A stretch of 64,000 nucleotides of DNA from Symsagittifera roscoffensis (lineage: Eukaryota > Xenacoelomorpha > Acoela > Convolutidae): assembly GCF_963678635.1 (NCBI RefSeq), contig NC_087071.1, positions 14,478,226-14,542,225 of the forward strand, in the 5' to 3' direction. This document shows, piece by piece, positions 36,301 through 47,089 of this stretch. A program made the position numbers and the translations under genes. The notes below the pieces were generated by a model that saw only the letters and a program-made list of their open reading frames with translations, searched no databases and was not told the origin of the DNA. Each line of letters opens with the position of its first letter. The first letter of the stretch is position 1.

Positions 36301-39300
36301 CCATCTGGAACTATGACCAATCTTGATTCACTGAAATATCTATTCCCACGTAATAAACTAATAATATTTACCCATTAGGTAACGCTTGCCAAGAATTTGG
36401 CGAAAAAACTAAATACTTCCTTACAAAAACCAAAACAAATTCGTTTTTCTTACCATTATCATACCATCACACAAGCCATGAAACCTTACAATTGGTATTC
36501 CCTATCTTAATACATAGGGTGCGAACCGGATACTCTATAGCCTATGTTAATACATGGAGGTCCACAACCCCCCCTCCCCCCCCCCCCCCCCCCCGGGCTG
36601 AACTGCCCCGATATATACTACTATGGCTTGAATGCCTTTTTCAAGTAGTTTTTGATTTAAAAAAATTGGAAATAAAATCAAAAAATTTGAAATAAAAAGT
36701 GAGTGAGTAGTTGCCATAATAGGAAAAATTACCTTTGTCCCTCATATTTTTTCGCAGCAATTTCTGAGCTCATTAAAATGATAACTATACCGCCTATTAA
36801 TAGAATCATCATTAGGAATCCCAAACTCAACCCCCGTTAACACCGTTCATGACTCTGAGCCCTGTTTTTTTTAGATTATAAATATCCCAAGAATGGAAAA
36901 AAAACAACCTAGCATACATGCTAAGTAAAATTTTTTGAATAATCTTTTTCAAAAATTAGGTCTGGACAAAAAAAGCCTCAAAGATGATACTTTTTGTTAA
37001 AATTACAAAAAATGTTATTTACTTTTTAAGCCGTAACGGGTTGAAGCATCAGCGTTAATTACCGCTTTTTCTGTAGTAACTCAGAGATCGCTATTTTCCA
37101 GCGCTGATTCAAGTATATCTCAGAGTTTTTTACATAAATAAGTCTGCGATGTTCGGAGCTATTTCAGTAATGATTCCGATGAAAATCATCGCTAAAAATT
37201 AAGAAAGTCTTAACTAATTCTAGTAGCTTTCAAATGAGAGTTTTAACTGATAAGCCCTGTAATTTGAGATTCTTTAAGTAGTGAATGAGCAAAGCTTGAA
37301 TATATGTCTGCAAAGCTGATGATCACGTAATCAAAACCCTGTTAGATAGCTTTTATTGCTCGTTTTGATAGAGTTTTTATCGCTGTTTCATCGCTGATGT
37401 TAGCCAAATTAGCGATAATCTATCAATAGAATTTAAGATTGTGGCAATGAACATCGATAATTCATGGATGGCGATTGCTCTTTTTTCCATTATTTTATTG
37501 CTTATTCCCAATGTGAGCTCAACCCGAGAAAAAACAAATTACACAATTTTCAGACATTTTGTGCAAACCGAAAAGATTTATGTCATCTTGCGCAGCACTG
37601 GAACAAAGCTTCATTCTTCTCATTCAGGAACAAAACTTGGATTGATTGCAACCTTTTCTTACTAGTTCTGGAACCAATTTTGATAATGCAACTGACTTTC
37701 TCACCTCTATACTTTTTAAAAAATATATATATAAAATTTGCTATCAATTATGTAATATCAAACAAAAATTGAAATTTCAGACTCTTTTTCTCAATTTTTT
37801 CACTCTTATCGTCTGTTAAAAACTGAAATAGTGGGATGTTCCGTTACTGCTCGCACTGTAAACCCATACTTTTGTTTACTAATTGTTTTGTCAAAATTCT
37901 AAAATGATTTAATCTAATTAATTTAAAATCAATCAAAAGCTACTCCAACGATGATTGTAATCGGCTGTTTTTCCTTTCCCCCAAAATGCAATATTTTATT
38001 AATGAATTTTTGTTCACATTATTCGCATGTTACAAAAATTGGCATGCAAACTAATAAGGCCAAAACAAACATATTTCCTTCATGTTTAACTTTGTTAAAT
38101 TCCTCCTTAGACCATAAAAATGAGGTAGGGTGAAAAAGAAAAAGAGTGTTGTAATCAATTACATGGGGTTAAGATCAGTAATAACGAATCATACTCATTT
38201 TTGTTTTGTCGTGACTTTAAAAGTATAATCAAAATTTGAGTTTTGGTTGTATTACACATTCTATACACGAATAGATTTAACTTCTACGAATTGCTTCTTG
38301 TTTCAAAAACGTTAAGGTTTTTTTCGTTTTGTTTTCTTTTTGATTTTATCACTGTTTTCCAATTTTTACAATTTTATGTTCTGCCGCTCTGTTGCTAAAT
38401 TCTTGCCCACTGTTGTCTTTTTTTAATCTGAAAAACGCAACTTATGTCGGACTTTTGAAAAAGTGCGTAAACAGATAAATTTGGCCTGTGAGAGTTAGTT
38501 TAGTTTTTCTAATAACTCATTTTTGAAAAACTTTGTCAACAGATAGCAACAATTCTAACAGATTAGTTTAATCAATTATAAATGAATAGAAAAATCGATA
38601 AAAAGTTATAAAATCTTTCAATTAATATCCTTGAAATTGAAGTAATAGTGAAGTTAATAAAATGGAGTTCAATAAAGTATAATTTTTATTATTATAAAAC
38701 CATTGCGCTTAGTTTGTGTTGTTAAATATTGGTTCAAAAAAGTTGCAAACATTCTAAAACTCTCTCTAATTTTTCCAGAAAAGCAAAAGTTTTTTTTTCT
38801 AAAAATTAGGACAAGTTCTTCGTCGAAAACGCTGTTTCAAGTACAACGCAATTTCTTTATCGTGCACTAACGCGTAGCTTAGGATACTCAATTTGCTTTA
38901 GTTGAATTTGATTTTAATTATGAGTGGATTTGAATCGACGCTTACACTTTTCGTTGTAGATAAAAACTTTGAAAAAGCCGAGACTTATATAGGGAACTAG
39001 TACTCTCAAAAATCAGACTCCCATTTAGACCCCATGAAGCCAATTTTCGATTTTAAACCATGTGCAAGAATATTTCAGAAAAACAGAATCAATGTTTATA
39101 AAATTTTGGAAAATATAAAAACTCCTAATTCTTTAAATTAGTTGAAAACTTAAAATCACGCAAATTTTGCTTTTCAAAATTTGCTTACTAAAAACAATCC
39201 GATTTAAACACCAAGGATGAAATTAATTTGATCAAGCTTCCCTCGATTTTTAATTCATTCCTGTTTGACAAGTAATTTTGTTCCGACTTTCATAAAGAAA

Positions 39301-40035
39301 GTAACGGAGTATTTGTTACCGGGGTTGTTTTTTTTCTTCAGACAAATTTAGATTATTCAACTAGCCATTTTTGACGATATTTCTTTATCATGCGAAAGCT
39401 ATTGTTGAAGTAAGCTTAAATTGGAAAAAAAACTTGAGCTTAAAATGTCTTGAGCCTAAATTTAAAAAAAAATGCCTGTGATCATTTTTGGATAAGTTCT
39501 GCGGTTTTATAAATTGCCGTTTTGGCCAATTTGGGACAATTAACGTGCAATATTTTTCGCGTCATTAACGCGTAAGCGGAGATGCAAACCGTATTAAAAA
39601 TCGTTCCCAATTGGTTCTAAAGGAAGCTTATAAAGGAAGCCATAATTGATTTGTTAATATGAGCAAAATCTATCACTTTGCTTTCATTATGGCGTGTGGG
39701 GTGATGTTTTTACAAAAAAAAACTCGAATTATTTTTTTTATTACTTTTAAGTTTTTCATGTGATTACAGCTCCATAGACCTTAAAAGGCAGTTAGTACAT
39801 TCGGCACTTTGCCCTGATACGAGCAGTCTTGTTTGTTTTGAACTCTTGTTCTTTATTAATTCATTTAGTTGTACCTTGTGCAGTATTTTTGCGCTTCTAC
39901 CAAGCTTGAAACTGTTTCTAGAACGAAGTGAACACATTTCGGGTAAGAACCATTTATGTAATAGTAGCCTCTGGGACATGATAATTCCAGCTCTGGTTTT
40001 TGGGTGACTGATGGCCCCGTGGTTGTTTCTGATAG
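30098..40035 (-). CDS. C-type lectin-like domain protein, three exons, 5' end missing
   Basis: Three minus-strand exons, 40035-39875, 33144-33029 and 30321-30098, join into one open frame of 166 codons plus a stop. Splice phases agree at both joins: exon 1 leaves two bases and exon 2 supplies one; exon 2 leaves one and exon 3 supplies two. The protein is a long-form CTLD. It has an N-terminal Cys pair (CPRG...NGSYPKC), then AQKYC, IPVPSS, GWVGIYDN, NEPNRG, RDVTC and FVVCESA at the stop. EPN is the sugar- and calcium-binding motif of mannose-type CTLDs. The usual WND is replaced by VRD, so binding is uncertain. An extra Cys cluster (GCPIECC) is unusual. A signal-peptide exon should lie upstream of 40035 but was not found before the family B LTR at 40257. 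Intron 1 (6.73 kb) contains the polymerase-bearing element. Confidence 0.8.
30322..33028 (-). other. CTLD intron 2, no further gene seen
   Basis: This 2.7-kb AT-rich intron holds a 17-base poly-C tract (30804-30820), a hairpin with a tRNA-like A box just after it, and a short imperfect repeat of a TTTATTTTTGGATTGTTT-type unit near 31363-31420. No splice-bounded exon or long ORF on either strand is convincing. Confidence 0.45.
30815..30860 (+). other. Poly-C hairpin and tRNA-like A box
   Basis: The end of the C tract with CCCA pairs with TGGATGGGGGG across an 8-base loop, with one mismatch. Immediately after it, TAGCTCAATCGG fits the pol III A-box pattern TRGCNNARYNGG, and CTCAA and TTGAG could form a D-arm. 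No good B box or matching 3' acceptor strand follows. It may be the head of a tRNA-derived SINE, or chance. Confidence 0.25.
33029..33144 (-). CDS. CTLD gene exon 2
   Basis: The acceptor is TTTGTGTTTCAG and the donor CACG|GTATTT. The 116-base exon encodes GTIPVPSSADQARQLYESAF, then SENGTYSFYIGYQH. The segment after the first Cys (IP.P.S..EA..LY) matches the start of the lectin exon at 55600-55351. Only this frame uses both splice sites and continues exon 1 and exon 3 in phase. It was missed by simple ORF criteria because it is under 40 codons. Confidence 0.75.
33534..33850. repeat. Left terminal inverted repeat
   Basis: This arm begins GGGGATGCGGACTTCC and pairs with the right end, GGAGGTCCACAACCCC. 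It carries about 25-30 extra bases relative to the right arm, a partial internal duplication of the ACATAGG and TATAGAGT sequence near 33595-33625. The inner end overlaps the first codons of the polymerase frame. Confidence 0.75.
33813..36092 (+). pseudogene. Family-B DNA polymerase (Polinton/virus type), broken
   Basis: Plus-strand frames read in order but switch frame at least six times and contain stops: 33813-34112, 34311-34577, about 34580-34800, 34804-35070, 35076-35265, about 35270-35420, 35420-35821, 35770-35961 and about 35962-36092. Polymerase motifs in order are: motif A, GIDASQLYP (34407-34433); motif B, MKLLGTSSYG (about 35279-35308); motif C, DTDS (35579-35590). Both catalytic aspartate motifs are retained. 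Conserved-looking Cys/His segments (GYCNHF, CSCKEARPSLTDDD) lie between A and B. The N-terminal exonuclease region normally found in this family is not visible, because the left terminal repeat lies where it should be. The gene is inactive in this copy. Confidence 0.75.
36283..36571. repeat. Right terminal inverted repeat
   Basis: This is the reverse-complement partner of 33534-33850, ending at about 36571 in CCACAACCCC. It runs without a gap into a C-rich tract (36568-36594). Substitutions between the arms are common, so the insertion is not recent. Confidence 0.75.
36568..36594. repeat. Poly-C tract at the element end
   Basis: Seven C residues, one T, then nineteen C residues lie directly at the outer end of the right inverted repeat. 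They hide the exact element boundary. Confidence 0.9.
36595..37446. other. Lectin intron sequence, nothing recognised
   Basis: This AT-rich stretch lies between the polymerase-bearing element and the candidate secreted-peptide gene. It contains no ORF of note, no recognised repeat arm and no RNA gene. Confidence 0.4.
37447..37772 (+). CDS. Candidate small secreted Cys-containing peptide, two exons
   Basis: The ATG at 37447 opens a classic signal peptide: MNIDNSWMAIALFSIILLL then IPN. A GTGAGC donor follows at 37513, and the acceptor ACACAATTTTCAG ends at 37553, giving a 41-nt intron that keeps the frame. Exon 2 encodes TFCANRKDLCHLAQHWNKAS, then NKTWIDCNLF with three cysteines, and then becomes hydrophobic and low-complexity up to 37772. 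The true 3' end may be an unseen donor. The spacing C-x6-C faintly resembles ShK-type Cys modules, but there are too few cysteines to assign one. Without splicing, the first frame also stays open to about 37665, so the intron is an inference. The gene would lie inside the lectin's intron 1 on the opposite strand. Confidence 0.3.
37773..39874. other. Lectin intron 1 sequence, nothing recognised
   Basis: About 2.1 kb of AT-rich sequence. I see no splice-bounded exon, no repeat arms and no RNA gene. Short ORFs here look like chance. Confidence 0.4.
39875..40035 (-). CDS. CTLD gene exon 1 (of those visible)
   Basis: The acceptor is TCCTATTTCAG directly before the exon, and an alternative AG lies six bases further in. 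The donor is ACAAG|GTACAA. The exon encodes a Thr/Pro linker (SETTTGPSVTQKPE), the N-terminal disulfide hairpin of a long-form CTLD (CPRG to PKC) and the first core helix with conserved Cys (SLVEAQKYC). The frame is open throughout. The upstream exon with the signal peptide is not identified. Confidence 0.75.
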
Positions 40036-40256
40036 CTGAAATAGGACAATTTTGGTTAAAGTTACGTTCTGTATCATAATATGAAACAATTTCAAAAGAG
40101 AATTATTAAAATTATACGTAAGCAAATACGCAACGCAGGCACAAAAATGTTTTATCTTCTAAAGTGACTTAAAAAACTATATCTAATCGGAGCAACAGAG
40201 TTCACTTCTTCTCCTTGAATTACAAAACTCTGACTGAAAAATCATTTTATGGAAAT
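40036..40256. other. Sequence between lectin exon 1 and family B LTR
   Basis: This is upstream intron of the minus-strand lectin gene. It has a polypyrimidine tract next to the acceptor at 40037. No signal-peptide exon was seen. Confidence 0.45.
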
Positions 40257-41882
40257 TGGAACCTGATCCAAACTATATATTATTATTGGTTACAAGTTAG
40301 GTATCTTATCCCTATAAAATATTAAAGACTAACCAATCACACTGCATCTAACTAACAACCCATTTATTTGTAAGTGCTGAAATTACTTGTAATTTCTGCA
40401 CCGCAGCATTTTGAATTTAACTTACAACCAAGTTGCTTTCTCCAAGAGACCGATTCGTAACAAACCAGTATACTCGAGATTTACTGAGACTAAAAGATAT
40501 AAGAGAAAGATTAAGATCGGCATTAGACTAAGAAGTTACACGAATCTATCCGGCCGAAAATAAGATAGCGTGACGAGCAGACGGTGTACCTTATCTGAAA
40601 TTACTCTATGAGTTAGACCATACGTCTCAACTCATCTGCTGCGACCATAAGTCTCGAATAAGACCTTAAGGAACAAAATAGCTCAGAACTGAACAAAATA
40701 GATTACACTTAGACAAAAAACTTTCTCAAAAAATTTACGCGACACTAATTTAATTGAAAGGTCTCTACGACTCAATAGATCAGAGCCATTATTCCGAACA
40801 ATACGAGGATTACCCGGTATTGGAAAAAGACCTCGGACAAGAGACGATATACGATTACAACGGAACTTAACCATAAATTTCATGGTCATACGGCAGAAGC
40901 CAACACAAACTTTTATATTTAGAGTTTTATTAGCAATGAATTTAGATTTTCATTTGCAAACAAAGTGTCTTGAAGAAAAATTTTAACCAATAATTACAGG
41001 CGCTAAACCTATTTTTGTTTAAAAACGATTTATAAAAACATCCCTTATCGTTTCCTTAAATCTGCAGTAATTTTTAAAAAATATCTAGAAAAAACTGTTT
41101 TTTGAAAATAAATACAAAAATTAGTTAGTAAACACACAAATTGTTAGTAATATAGGAATCATCTCTTCATCTCAGCTTCATCACCTAAAACATAGCAGCA
41201 AATCATAAACCCACTAACACCATCAAAAACTAATATACACACTTCTTAATTAAATAAACCTTAACTTACTTTATAAAGACTTATCCTAATTCTTATTTCC
41301 ATTTAACTTAAACATTTTAAACTTCACAGATCATCAAGGTTTTCCTTGGATCTTCAATTGATTTTTACCTAAAATAAATTTAATTCTACTAATTTTAAAC
41401 TTTGATCACCAAGGCTTATCCTTGGGTCAAATGAGAACAATTTTGTTCTCCCCCACACATTTAGCAAAGTGCCTAACGACCTCAAACGTCGATTCACTAT
41501 CCAACTTTTTCTCAAAGAGCCAAGACTAATAGAAGTTTTTTAAATCACACTAACCATTCCAATTAGGATAAACAGTGAAGAACTTCGGTTATTCATCCTT
41601 CACTTGACCCCCCCCCCCCTCTTACCTGACCCAGGATAATACTTAAACTTAGAAGAGTATCTAACGAACTACTTGCGTAAGTTAAAATAGTACCTAACGA
41701 GCTACTTGAGTTCTAATTATACCTGAACCTAGAGGATCTGCTTACTATTCTCCAACCCTTGAACATAATCACTACCGCTAAGTAAGATTAAGTAAGTTAA
41801 CACCTTAACTTAGACTAGTCACGAGAAAGTAAAAATCATTCTCAGGAATCGATATATACTTTTCTCTCCAACCCTGAAACAT
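40257..41882 (+). repeat. 5' LTR and leader of family B plus copy
   Basis: It starts TGGAACCTGATCC and aligns in reverse complement with 28647-27085. It contains a 12-base C run (41608-41619) where the minus copy has about five. The LTR inner end and primer-binding site were not located. Confidence 0.65.
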
Positions 41883-44800
41883 ATGACCCAAGTTAGGCTA
41901 ACCAAAAAATCATAAGAACTAACAGTTTAAGCAAAAAAAATCACAGTTTAATCAAATATTGCATCCGTCATCCTAAAACTTATGTCACTAGACAAATTAG
42001 GAAATAAACAAACAATTATACTACACAATTGCGAAATGAACAACGAAAAGTATGACGTCGTAATTACTCCACACACACACAGTCAATAAGATATACTAGA
42101 AAAATCAAAAGAGAAATTTTAAGCAAACAAAGACAGATTACAAGAAGAAGATTTTCAAAAAAAGAAACGCATTCTCTGAAGCGAAATAAGTTATTTAGGA
42201 GAACTTTACAGATTGAAAGACTCCGTAAATAAAAACTATCAGGTTAATGATACACTATATTTTTCTGACTCAGAAACCAGTATCTCAATCATCAATACAA
42301 GGAAAACGCAGAATAAAAAACACAAACAAAAATAAACCAGTACGTCTATACAATTGGAATCAACCAATAAAACACTTTGAAAATTACAATTTGACGGTAA
42401 TAGAGCACAAAAAAGAATCAAAATGAAGAAAGCGAAGATGACAACTCCATCTCCCCATTATTAATCAATTTATTCACTGATAATAGAGTACAAACACAAT
42501 TTTGTCAAATTCTAATAGCTATTTTGTTTGAAAGAGAAGTTAGTCCATGCACAGCAGACTTTCCAGAAGTAAAAATCAAAAGACAAAGTAACGATCACTA
42601 CCTCAAAGGAATATGTAACCTGACACAACAGTACGGAATCAATACCATAGAAATGCAATCACCAGTTAAGTTTCATGGTAGATATCTACTTCAAACAGAC
42701 GACCTAGATATAGAATTTTCGAAAGTATTCACAGAATACTTAAAAAATATACAATACCAAAATTCACAAAGAGCAAATTCAGTGTTTACTTTTGAAGTAT
42801 TTCAAATACTTTATAGCTATCTATTTTTACTAGAAAAACCAGAATCCCAAGGAACTTCACCAGTTCAAACATCAAAACATGCAACTGTAAGACATGAAAT
42901 CGCAATATTTTCTGAATCTTTAGACACAATACGTGAAAATTTAACAAGTAGCGAAGTTTCGCCAAACGATAAACAAGACTTACAAAAAATCTTGGCATGG
43001 TTTACCATTGAATATTTCACATATACTTTTGATTTAACTTCACTATCAAGAAAAAAATCAACTGATGATACTGTAATAGCAGAAAATCAGATTATGTTCG
43101 GGAACCTGAATGGTCTCATCCACTATTCTTTAAAGTTCCAACAGATATTTCAAGTCAAGCAATTAGCACAAATTTCTATTGACAATTTATCGTAACTCAA
43201 AACTGACGCAACAACTTCAAATTATAATTTTTTTCTACCCGATAGAACAGGAAAAAATAGTTTAAACTCAAGTCTCATACAACAAGAAAACCTAAATGGA
43301 ATTAGGAATCTCACACAACAAGTTATTCAAACACCATCACATTTCGCAAATGAAGAAGTAGTTACACCAGTAATAACAAACAACAAAGTATTTCACCAAT
43401 ACATCCTAATCTTACAACTCCAAGACCTAAAAATCCAACCTTACCACAGATAACATTACACTCTACGGTTAAACCGTTGTTCCAAAATACCCACATGTCA
43501 ACTACCAACCATTTCGACCAATGACGAAACCAATAAAAAAAAACAAAAAATATTCACTAAGAACAATTTTGCAGAACACAATTAAAAGTATGTAGATAGA
43601 CCACAAACATCTAAACGTTCTCATTCGAATACTCGAAATCATTTATTTTCACAATTACAAAATTTTCAACAACCAACAACAACTACAGTAAATTTTCATG
43701 ACTATCCACAAATTTCAAAGACCAAACTGAAAATCATCCATTTTTTCAACAGAACAAAAACAATAAACAACAAAACCAAAATAAACAAAAAGCACCTTAT
43801 ATACACCTAACTTTCTATCATCAGAAGATGATGACTACTATCAACCAGATAATTTTGCACCATATACACAGGAATACCGTGTACAGCAACCTCGACTAAG
43901 TCTAGCATCTCAAAAAACAAATTTTTACCCACAAAACCTAGCTAGTACACAAACTCACCGACCATTGCAAACGCAAAATTCAACTGGTACACAATCCTAT
44001 CAAACAATAAAAATACAAAACCCAGTTAACATAGATTATTATCAACCAACACAAATGCAAAATGAAATCCCACTACCTTATTATTTACAACAACATGAAA
44101 TCACAAAAAGTCAACTCACAAAATTTTCACAAATGCCAAATGCCGCAGAATCATTCAAAATGACTATGAATCTATACCTAATGGGTGGATCATCAATAAC
44201 ATCAAATAAACCATTGATGGTATTCATTGATGGTACAGACCCTGAATATTCTGTAAACGATTATTTAAATGCAGTCACAGCAAGCTTAATTTTGAATATA
44301 AGACCTGAACCCATAAATACACCATATCACCAAAATTGGATACATAGACGCACAGCGTTAATACAAACCACACTTGATGGCGCAGCTCAAAAGTGGTTTT
44401 CAATTTTACCTAAAGATATAAAGTCAGACTGGAAAAGATTCACACAAGAATTTTCAAAATGTTTGTTTCAGAAAGGAACAAACAAAATCAAAGAGTTTTA
44501 TGCAATGAAATTCGTTGACTACCAAACGAAACGATCAAACAACTAGCAGTAATGTTCGAAACACTAGTCCAAAAAGCATACTCACTAAACACTCATGATT
44601 ATAAAAACACAAAAATTACAGAAATTTTAATGATGACTCTAACACCTCAGTTACGAAAAATAGCAATCAAAAAGAGAGCATCACATCCTTCCTCAATTCG
44701 AGAGTCAGATCTAGATTTTGGAAAACTAGTAGATAAACTAGAACAAGCAGAAATTACTATGAAACTAGAGGAAACAGAAAGTTTCAAATTACAATATGTT

Positions 44801-45120
44801 AATAATATCCAAACAACAACAACAAAAATAAATAATTTACATAACTCAGAAACAGATTTATCCTAAAAATCACTGAAATTTTGAAGCTATATGAGAAAAA
44901 TCCAAACTTCAAAGGTGAACCATCATTCAAAAAATGGTGTAACTATTATCGAAGATACGGACATAGCATCGCTGAATGCAGACAAAAAATACAAGACAAT
45001 CAGAATAAACCACAAAAGAACAAAAAACCAAACAAATCATTTTATCAATACATGAAAAAGATCAAAACCAACCAAATAAAAATATGCACAGTAATACTAG
45101 CTCTGGAAAACCACTCCTAA
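41883..45120 (+). pseudogene. Family B gag (frameshifted)
   Basis: Gag starts at ATG 41883 (MTQVRLTKKS), with an early stop as in the minus copy. Main open pieces are 42524-43195 (223 codons), 43965-44546 (193 codons, the capsid-like region with LMGGSS, DGTDPEYSVNDYLNAV and TLDGAAQKWFSILP), 44552-44866 and 44881-45120. The last carries a zinc-knuckle-like CNYYRRYGHSIAEC in which the second Cys of CCHC is Tyr, so zinc binding is probably lost. The middle part is Asn/Gln/Thr-rich. Gag forms the particle shell and packages element RNA. Confidence 0.7.
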
Positions 45121-45665
45121 ATAGCGCAAGTTATTCAAGAAACCAAGCAGCTTATAACTCTAACTACAGAGGTAGATCACCAGATCAAAGAAATTCACAA
45201 AAATCCTCACAAAAAAGATATCATCGATCACACAGTCGAAATACTCAATATCGAAACAATTATTCACGATCAAACTCAAATAGACCGAACTGCTCGTTTG
45301 ATACCAGTTCCCATTCACATTCTAGGAATGGACACTATTCAAATGACAGATCACGAAACTCAAATGACAGATCACGTACAATAGACATAGAAAACAATCG
45401 AACAATAGAAACAGAAGCTATTCAAATAATCGAAATCAACGACATAATAGTCAATCACGAGATTATTCAAACAACGAATCAAATCAACAAAGATCTAATT
45501 ATAACAATTATCAAAATAGATCACAAAAAAATTCACAAAATAGGAATTCAAACTAAAACAAAAGACAAAGAAACTACTCTCAGTCACCTAATAGAAATAA
45601 CACACGTTATCCAGATTCTCAAAACAAGTATAGAAGTGATAAACCAAAACATCAGAGACAAATAA
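45084..45665 (+). pseudogene. Family B Arg/Ser/Asn-rich segment between gag and pol
   Basis: A 193-codon open frame is rich in Arg, Ser and Asn in its first half (GRSPDQRNS, HSRNTQYRNNYSRSNSN) and Ile/Lys-rich in its second half. It overlaps the end of the zinc-knuckle frame in a different phase, so either a frameshift mutation or programmed frameshifting joins them. Basic low-complexity tails next to zinc knuckles usually bind nucleic acid. Confidence 0.45.
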
Positions 45666-46099
45666 ATCAAGTACAAACAACTGAAGAAACAAATTCAGAC
45701 CCCCCTGGTATTGATAACAGAAAAACTACTGAATTACAATTAAATCGCATTAATTGTGAATCTACAGACAGTGAAAGTGATACAGAAAACACAATTTTAA
45801 TCAACCTGATAAAATTGAAATCGATTATGAAACCGTTACGTGCGAACAGTTTTTTCATTCACATATCTGCGAAAATCAATTGGAATTACTTTTAGACTAT
45901 CAAACTAGACCTAGAAGTAGTAAAATACCAATCAAGCAAATTGTAAATGATGTAACGACATTACACGAACCTGGAAAAGATCAACTACCATATTTTAGTA
46001 AAATCACTGACTAGAGTATGGTACTTGATCTTATAAAACAGAATAAACCAGAGGAACCACCAAAAAAAATTGGACAATCCCTTTTCTTTTAGAAAGTCC

Positions 46100-46700
46100 A
46101 AAAAGTAAAGAGTTTCAATCACCAGACCTTGAAATAGATTTTTTAATAGACTCTGGAGCAGAATCAAATATCCTTAATATTCCACCTTGGAATCAAATCA
46201 AAACTCTACACCAGAAATTAACACCTGTAAAAACAGCCAGCAGACTAGCAGCAGCACAAGGCTCAACCTTAACAAATTATGGAAAAATTCAACTTTTCCT
46301 CGTTCCAACTAAAACAATGAAACAAAGCAAACTCCTAAATAAACCATTCAAACAAACATTCCATATCTCAGATATAAAGCACAATTTTATTGAAATCCCA
46401 TTCATCACAAAATACATACCAACTATTAGTATACTAGACAACAAATTTAAAAAAAAAGATAAATATACAAGAATGCAAAACACTGCTTTAACATACTTCC
46501 AAAGAATGAACAAACAAACACCATTCTTTTCGAAAATTACTCCATCTTTAATAAAGAAAGAAAACATCTTAAACCACTCTCAGGATACATTTACGAATTT
46601 CCGATTAAACAAGGTCACCATTACGACAAAAGTCAAAACAGACAACATCTCTATATGTCTGACTTTGAATTTAGACCAATTCACAATTTTTTTAGAGTAA
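46100..46700 (+). pseudogene. Family B aspartic protease
   Basis: DFLIDSGAESNILNI at about 46137-46181 carries the D-S-G catalytic triad of a retropepsin. A hydrophobic strand, a second open piece (46317-46700) and a Lys/Thr-rich connector follow. The enzyme matures Gag-Pol. The frame breaks near 46300. Confidence 0.7.
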
Positions 46701-47089
46701 CAATTTCATCCATAAAATACATGAAAAACAAATACATGAACCCCGATATTATTTCCCTACATGCATACAATAATTCGCCATAGAAAATCACCTTACCTTT
46801 AGGACTCCTAGGATATTGTGAAACCAATGCAACAACTTCCACCACAAAAGAAGTAGCATATAGAGTAAATAATATATTACAACTACAAGACATATGTCAT
46901 CAACAATTCTCGATGAATAATTATCAATAATTAATAAAATAAGCAATGAAAAAAAGAACACAGACTCTTTCACGAAAACACCTTATTTTAAACCAACATT
47001 CAAAATATCACACTATACAGAACAACAACAAAAATTTTTGACAATGTTAATTCATCAACACTCTCAAATAACATAACACGAATTTGAAA

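Larger units (their letters stand above)
33534..36571 (+). mobile_element. 3.04-kb element with long terminal inverted repeats and a lone PolB gene
   Basis: The left arm (33534 to about 33850) and the reverse complement of the right arm (about 36283-36571) align over about 290 bases. Shared blocks include AACATAGGCT, AGAGTATCCGGTTCGCACCC, AAGGTTTCATG, GTTACCTAATGGGTAA and GATTGGTCATAGTT. The only recognisable gene between them is a broken family-B DNA polymerase in the plus orientation. Arms of a few hundred bases and a protein-primed-type polymerase are Polinton/Maverick-like, but those elements are normally 15-20 kb with integrase, protease, ATPase and capsid genes, none of which is seen. 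It could be an internally deleted Polinton, a viral remnant or a distinct minimal element. It sits in intron 1 of the minus-strand lectin gene. A target-site duplication cannot be read because the right end runs into poly-C. Confidence 0.7.

Noticed and set aside
39764-39979. Alternative minus-strand frame reading on past lectin exon 1
   Set aside because: It runs through the exon 1 donor into intron sequence. The splice to 33144 keeps phase and continues the lectin domain, so the read-through is not needed.
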